From Ustulina deusta (taxonomy: Eukaryota; Ascomycota; Sordariomycetes; Xylariales; Xylariaceae): a DNA stretch of 64,000 nt. The notes under the pieces were generated by a model that saw only the letters and a program-made list of their open reading frames with translations, was not told the origin of the DNA and did no database searches. Positions 58,073-64,000 of this stretch are shown one piece after another (within the stretch, counting starts at the first letter, position 1; the number at the start of each line of letters is the position of its first letter). Both the position numbers and the translations under genes were made by a program. The stretch is from contig JAJNNX010000041.1 in the NCBI GenBank assembly GCA_023159155.1, positions 434,001 to 498,000 on the forward strand, read 5' to 3'.

Positions 58073-61000
58073 TTATTTCTTTTTTTTTTACAGTTATTAT
58101 TTTTAATAATAAATAGTAAGTTTTTTTTTATTTTTTTAGCTCGAGTAGTTCTTTTTTTTCTAACTTTTTTTTAATATATTAGGTCGAATCCTTAAGTCTA
58201 TTCTATTAATTTTAACTCGTAATTATAAAATCTTTTTTAATTGTATTAATTTTACTAGATATAATATTATATTTTATATCTAGTGCTTTAAATATAATAA
58301 AGCTTATAAAATAACTTTTAGTTTTTTTTGTTATAAAATTTATATTAAATATAGTTATTTTTGTAATAGTTTTAGTATAGCATTAGTACTATTAAAAATA
58401 ATAGCTAATTAAAAATGCTTTAAAAATAAAAAAGTAAATATAAAAAAAAACTTAAAGTTTTATAAATATAACTAGCAACTACTTTGGGTTATTTTTAGTA
58501 TATATATATATATAAAAAAGCTATTAAAAATTATAGTTTTTTGTTATTTTATAAAAAAATCTAGTTTTTTAATAAAAAAGATAGTATTTTTTTTAATTAT
58601 AAAAAAACCTATATAATTTCTGATTTATAAAACTTAGGTACCCCTAATAATATAAACTAGTTTATTTTTAGCTTAAAGGGTTTCTTAGAAGTTGGCTCTT
58701 TAGTTGCAGCTTTGGTTGGTCCGGATGCTAACAATAGAACTGCTTAACAAATTTTTTAGCATTTTATAAATATTTTTTAGGTTTTTATATATTTTTTATA
58801 TATAAGTACTTTTCTTATTTTATTAAAAATTTAAAGCTTTTTTTTTTTTAATATAAGTTTAGTATTTTTTTAGTGTTATATTTGTTTTAGTTTAGTTTTA
58901 TTTTAAGTTTTGTTTTTAGTATAGCGTTCTTTAGTACTAGTTCTAATAATAAAATATAAAATACTAGATATATTCTTATACTTTTTAGTAACCTTAAATA
59001 ATAATTAGTTTTTAAAATAACTTTTTTAATTTTAAATAATCTAATCTGTTTAAAATCGAGTTTTTTGTTTGGTTGTTTTGTTTTAATGTTGTGTTTTAAA
59101 ATGTAGACTTTATTTTTTTTTTAAGATTAGTTTTAATAATTTGTTTTTGTTATAATAATGCTTTATTCTATTTTAAATAAATAATAATTTATTTTGCAAC
59201 TTTTATTATAAACCTATAAGCTTTTTAGTTTATATATTTATTTTTAGTGCGATAATTTTTAGAATTATAGTTTGTTTATTGTTTAGGTTAAACTTTTAGT
59301 TTGCTTTAAATAGTAATATTTTTATAGATTTATTGTTTGAATTATTATAAATATATTCTATTAATAGCAAAAGTTTAACCTAGTTATTTTATTATTTATT
59401 AAAATAGCATTAAAAGTATTGCTTAAATATTTAATTTAGTTTTTTTGTTTATCTATCTATTTATAGATAATAAATTATTAATATTTTATGTTTAATTTTT
59501 AAAGCTTTTATTAAAAATTACTAAAACTTAAAAACTATTATACTTTTTTAATCCGTAATAATCTTTTTTAGAAATTTATATTTATTAAAAATATATTTTA
59601 TAATTATATAAACTAAGTTTTTTAAAAAACTTGCTTTTTTATATAGTATAAAACTTTTATACTTTATAAGTTTATTTATAATAATTAGAATAAAATTATA
59701 TTTTATTTTTATTATTAGTTTTTTTAACTTAGGTAATTTTATAATAAAATCAAATATAATAATCTTTTAAGTTTTGTTTAGTAATTTAATTATTTATATT
59801 AACCTGTATAACTTATGCTTTAGTACTTTTGTTTTTTTATATATATTATATTTTTATATAATTTTTTTAACTTTTTTTTTAATCTTTAGAAAATTATATC
59901 AATATTAAATTTTAGTTTTTGTTTTAAATTCTTTTTAATATTTGTACTATTTATTTTTATAAATATTTTAAATTAATTTTTTTAAAAATTTTAGTAGTAT
60001 ATAGTATTAATTGTAATATATATAGCTTTGTTTTTATAAGTTTATTGTTTGTATTGTTTTTAGATTTTTTAGATTTTTTTTATGTTTTTGGATTAATTTT
60101 TATATTTATTTATTATAGTTTATTTGTGTTGCTATAAGTATTAACATTTAATTTTAGTTCTGCTATAAGCATATTTAAGATTTTTTTTTTTTGTTTTGTT
60201 TGTAGTTGTTTTGTTAATTTAGTATGTTTGCTTTTATATTTTTTTTTTTTTTAATATAAAAGATTTTAAAATTGAACTAAAATAAAAACTTTGCTTATTT
60301 TGTTTATTACTTATTTAATATTTTTATAGTTATAAAAGTAATAAGATTTTTATAATCTAAATATATTTTTATTAGTTGTTTTAGTTTATATAAGTAGTAT
60401 TTTTATTTTTTAAATATTTATACTATAGCTGTAAGTTTTTTATTTAGTAAAGAATAGTTTATTATAAGTTCTAAAAACTTTTTTTAAAAAAAATGCTATT
60501 AAATATAGCTTTTTGTTTTTATTACGTTAACTTAGTTAATTGCTTATTATATTATTATATATGTTAATTTTAATTTTAAACTTTTTATTTAGATTTAGTA
60601 ATTTTATTACTAGATTATTTATTATTAATTTTTTAATTTTATTAAATATTTTTTGTTTTATTTTTATTTATTAAAATATTTGATTTTTTTTTATTAAGTT
60701 TATAAAAAATATTATAATTTTACTAAAATTTTTAATAAAGCTTTAAATATAGTTTGTAAATCTAATAAACGTTTTTATATTGTTTATTAATTTAAGTACT
60801 AGCTAATTTTTTATTGCTAAGATTTTTGACTTTTAGATTTATATTTTTTTTAGTATTATTATAAATCTAAAAAAATCTATTTTTTGTTTATAAAATTTGT
60901 TTTTTTTTAGGTATACTAATAATTTAATATTTTGTAATACTATAAATATTTTTTTAATATATTTAATATGTTTTTTAAGCATTTTTAAATAAATTAAAAT

Positions 61001-64000
61001 ATTATTAAGATATATTATAACAATTTAGTTAATAAATTCTTATAGTATATTTATAATTTTTGTTTAAAAATTTGCTAGTATGTTAGTAAAGCTAAATAAT
61101 ATTACTAAGTATTTAAATAACTTATATAATATTCTAAAAGCTATTTTTTATTTGTTTTTTAGTATAATTCTAATTTAGTAGTAAATATTTAATAAATTTA
61201 ATGTTATAAACTATTTTGCTTTTTATAACCTATTTTTTAAGTTTTTAATTTTTAGTAAAAGTTCTATAAACTTTTTTATTTTTAAGTTTATGTTTTTATA
61301 ATTAATATATAGTTTTTATTTAATTTTTTAGTTTTTTTTTTAGTTTTTTTAGTATTTATAGGATTAGTAATTTAGCAAATAATATTAATAGTTATATATA
61401 TTTTTTTGTTAAATTTTGTTATAAATAGTTGTTTAATTTTTTAAATTGTTTTTTATTTATATAATATAATAGAAAATATTTTAATTGTTATTTTTTAATT
61501 AATAATATTTTATAGTTTTATTATCTATGCTTTAGTAATTTTGTTTTTATATTATATTTCTTTTTGAACAAATTGCTAAATTTTTTATATTTGTTTAATA
61601 TTTTAACGTTAAGCTCTAGCTTAAGATTTTTAATAAATATATATACTATAAACTTTATTTTTTTATATTTATTTAAGTTTTTTTTTTTAGTTTTTTTAGT
61701 AGTTGAATTTTTTTTTGGTATATTCTATTAGAATCGGCTTAAATTCTAGTTTATTTAAGGATTGCTTATTTGTAACCAAAATATTTTTAATATTATGTTA
61801 TAATATAATATTTCTATAATATTAAACATAAGTCTTTTTTTATATTTTAAAACATTAAAAAAAAGTTCTATAGTTTTTTTTTAATAATTTTGTAGTTATA
61901 AAAAATCGGACTTCTATTAATAGTTATAAATAGATAAAGCTTATTTTTAAGTTTTATAAACATTTTTAAACTTTTAATAATTTATAATAAAATAAAGCTT
62001 ACTTAAGTTTTAATATTTATAAACATTTTTAGTTTATGTTTGTAATACTTTAGGTCTATTATAATATATATTAAAATATTTACGTTTATTACATATAATA
62101 TTTTTTTAATAAATTAAGTTAATTGTTAACCTTTTATAATTGTTTATTATTATTTTTTGTTTTTTATGCTTTATATATTTAATTTGCGCCTAATTCGGTT
62201 GTAATTAGGCTTGCTCTAAATAACAACTAATCTATTTTTTTTTTTACAATTTAGCTTGCAGTTATAATTTGTTTTTTTATTATATATTATTTTATTAGTT
62301 TGTTTTTTTTAATAATTGTTAGTTTTTGTTCCTTAAATATTATTTTTTGTTTTTTTTATTAATAACATATATTATAAATCTTTTTTAATATTTGTGCTTT
62401 TTTTGTAACATAATATTAGTATCTATTATTAGTACACTTTATTGCTTTTAAACTTTTTAATACGTATTTTAAAAACTAGTATAAATCTTGTTTAAATATA
62501 ACAAATCTTTAAGGGTTGCAATAGATTAGTATTAATTTTCTAATATTCTTTTTTAAATATGGTTTATTTAATACTTTTTGTTTGATTTATTTTAAAAACT
62601 ATATATTTTTAATCTTGTTTATTATATAAATATAGTATTAATAAGTTATATAATATATTTATAAAACTATATTATATTTTTTATTTATTTTTAGTACTAA
62701 AAGTTTTTTTTGCTTTTTTATAGTACTATTATAATAATAGCTTTTTAAAATAAGTTTTACTATTGTTTTTAGATCTTTTAATATATTTGTTTTAGTTTTT
62801 ATTAGGATTATATTGTTTAGTTTTTATAGCTTATCTAAGATTTTTTATATTTAATAATCTGGTTTTATTTTTAGTATAAAATGATTTATACTATAGAGTT
62901 TTTTTTTTTTTTGTTATTAATTTTTTTCTGTTTCTAGTTTAATAATATTTTTCTAAATTAATTTAAATATTATATTGTCTAACTATTTGTTTGTTAATTA
63001 GTAATTATATTTTTTATAAACGTAATTTTTGATTTGTTCTAGATATTTATTACTTTTTAGCTAATTTTTTATAATTTAGATCTTTATTAGGTTATTATTT
63101 ATTAATAATAATTTTGTACTAGTTATATTTTCTTAGTTATAAATATTATATTTATATTTATCTTTATAACAAATATAGCTTTTAGTTTTTATTTATTATA
63201 ATTATACTATATTTAAATAATCTAAATAATATATATTTTTATTTAAATATTTATTGCTTTTATAATTATTATAAACTAAATATATATTATAGTTGCTTTT
63301 TATACTATATAAATATTTATATTATTTTACTTTTTTTGATTTTTTATTAATAAAATAAAATAAACAAATCTTATTGTTTTTATATTAGCATATATTAAAA
63401 CATTTAGTCTAACTATTTATAGGTCTATTTATAATAGATTTTTTTAATAATTTTGCTATTTTGTTATTATATTATATATATTTTTTTAAGTTTTTATAAT
63501 ATATATATTCCTATTAAATAGCTTTTTAAGACCTTTTTATATATAAATAGTTTAAGTATATTTTTAATAAGTTTATATATATTAAATATTTGTTTATTTA
63601 TAATAATAATTATTATTATTTTATAAAGCTTGCTAACTATTAAGTATAAAAGTATTGTTTGTATATTTTGTTTAAAATATATTTATTATATTATAAAATA
63701 AATTCTATTATTTTTTGTTGTTTTTTTAATTATATTATACTAATTTATAATATTACTATTATTATAGCTTTAGTTTATTTTATATTTTTATACTTTTGTT
63801 TTTTTTATAGTTTATTATAGTCCTAAGCATAATGCTTTTTTTAATTAAAATTATAACATTTAACTTTATTTTAGTTCTTGCTTTTATTAGTTATATTAAG
63901 TTTTATAAATCCTATATAAGTTCTTATAATTATAGATTTTTACGTTTATTACTTTTTAATATTTGTTAAATAGAATATATTTTATTGTTTTTTTTATTAC
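58073..64000 (-). mobile_element. RIP-degraded Ty3/gypsy-like relic B, runs off the window
   Basis: Continuous extremely AT-rich DNA. On the minus strand at about 60885-61115 a reverse-transcriptase core can be read: FSFTN in place of FGLTN, then EFIN, IIYLNNILIY at about 60989-61018 (YLDDILIY with both Asp turned to Asn), and KKHIKYIKKI followed by a LLVYLKKNKFY strand. This differs from relic A, so it is a separate family or a distant copy. Nonsense codons are frequent and no frame survives. It shares orientation with the LTR on its left. Its 5' LTR would lie beyond 64,000 or has been erased. Confidence 0.65.

Noticed and set aside
1..64000. CRISPR arrays, bacterial operons, ribosome binding sites
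   Set aside because: The window is fungal nuclear DNA; no regularly spaced direct repeats were seen.

Overview
The window is from a filamentous ascomycete (Pezizomycotina). The genes carry short GT-AG introns of about 45-110 bp, there are Zn2Cys6 regulators, single-protein PKS-NRPS and fungal P450 architectures, and a long extremely AT-rich tract that looks like RIP (C-to-T) decay of retrotransposons. The species cannot be fixed from the sequence alone; a sordariomycete is a reasonable guess.

Bases 1-33,102 hold a secondary-metabolite cluster. In order: MFS exporter (+), P450 A (+), Zn2Cys6 regulator 1 (+), P450 B (-), P450 C (+), Zn2Cys6 regulator 2 (-), a 3.2 kb gene-free spacer, a stand-alone enoyl reductase (-), and a divergently transcribed 12.3 kb PKS-NRPS (+). 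The megasynthase reads KS-AT-DH-cMT-KR-ACP-C-A-T-R with no ER domain, so the neighbouring reductase most likely acts in trans. The expected product is a methylated, highly reduced polyketide joined to one amino acid and released by the terminal R domain as a tetramic acid or an aldehyde. The P450s would then tailor it, possibly by ring expansion to a 2-pyridone. Shared promoter words (CCGCGG; an 11-mer in two divergent promoters) suggest coordinated control.

Bases 33,103-41,000 hold two genes that look unrelated to the cluster, both on the minus strand: a protein with a fungal ubiquitin-like domain split by low-complexity sequence, and a C2H2 zinc-finger protein. Bases 41,000-51,000 are about 10 kb of ordinary-composition DNA with no convincing gene. 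At 51,021-52,690 lie a charged open frame and a DUF2235 (alpha/beta-hydrolase-like) gene whose 5' end is lost at an abrupt border.

Bases 52,690-64,000 are AT-rich, gene-dead DNA. Reading the minus strand, eroded reverse-transcriptase signatures of two different Ty3/gypsy-like elements can be recognised (near 56.2 kb and 61.0 kb), with one better-preserved LTR at 57,556-58,072. The cluster therefore sits within about 20 kb of a heterochromatin-like, transposon-derived block.
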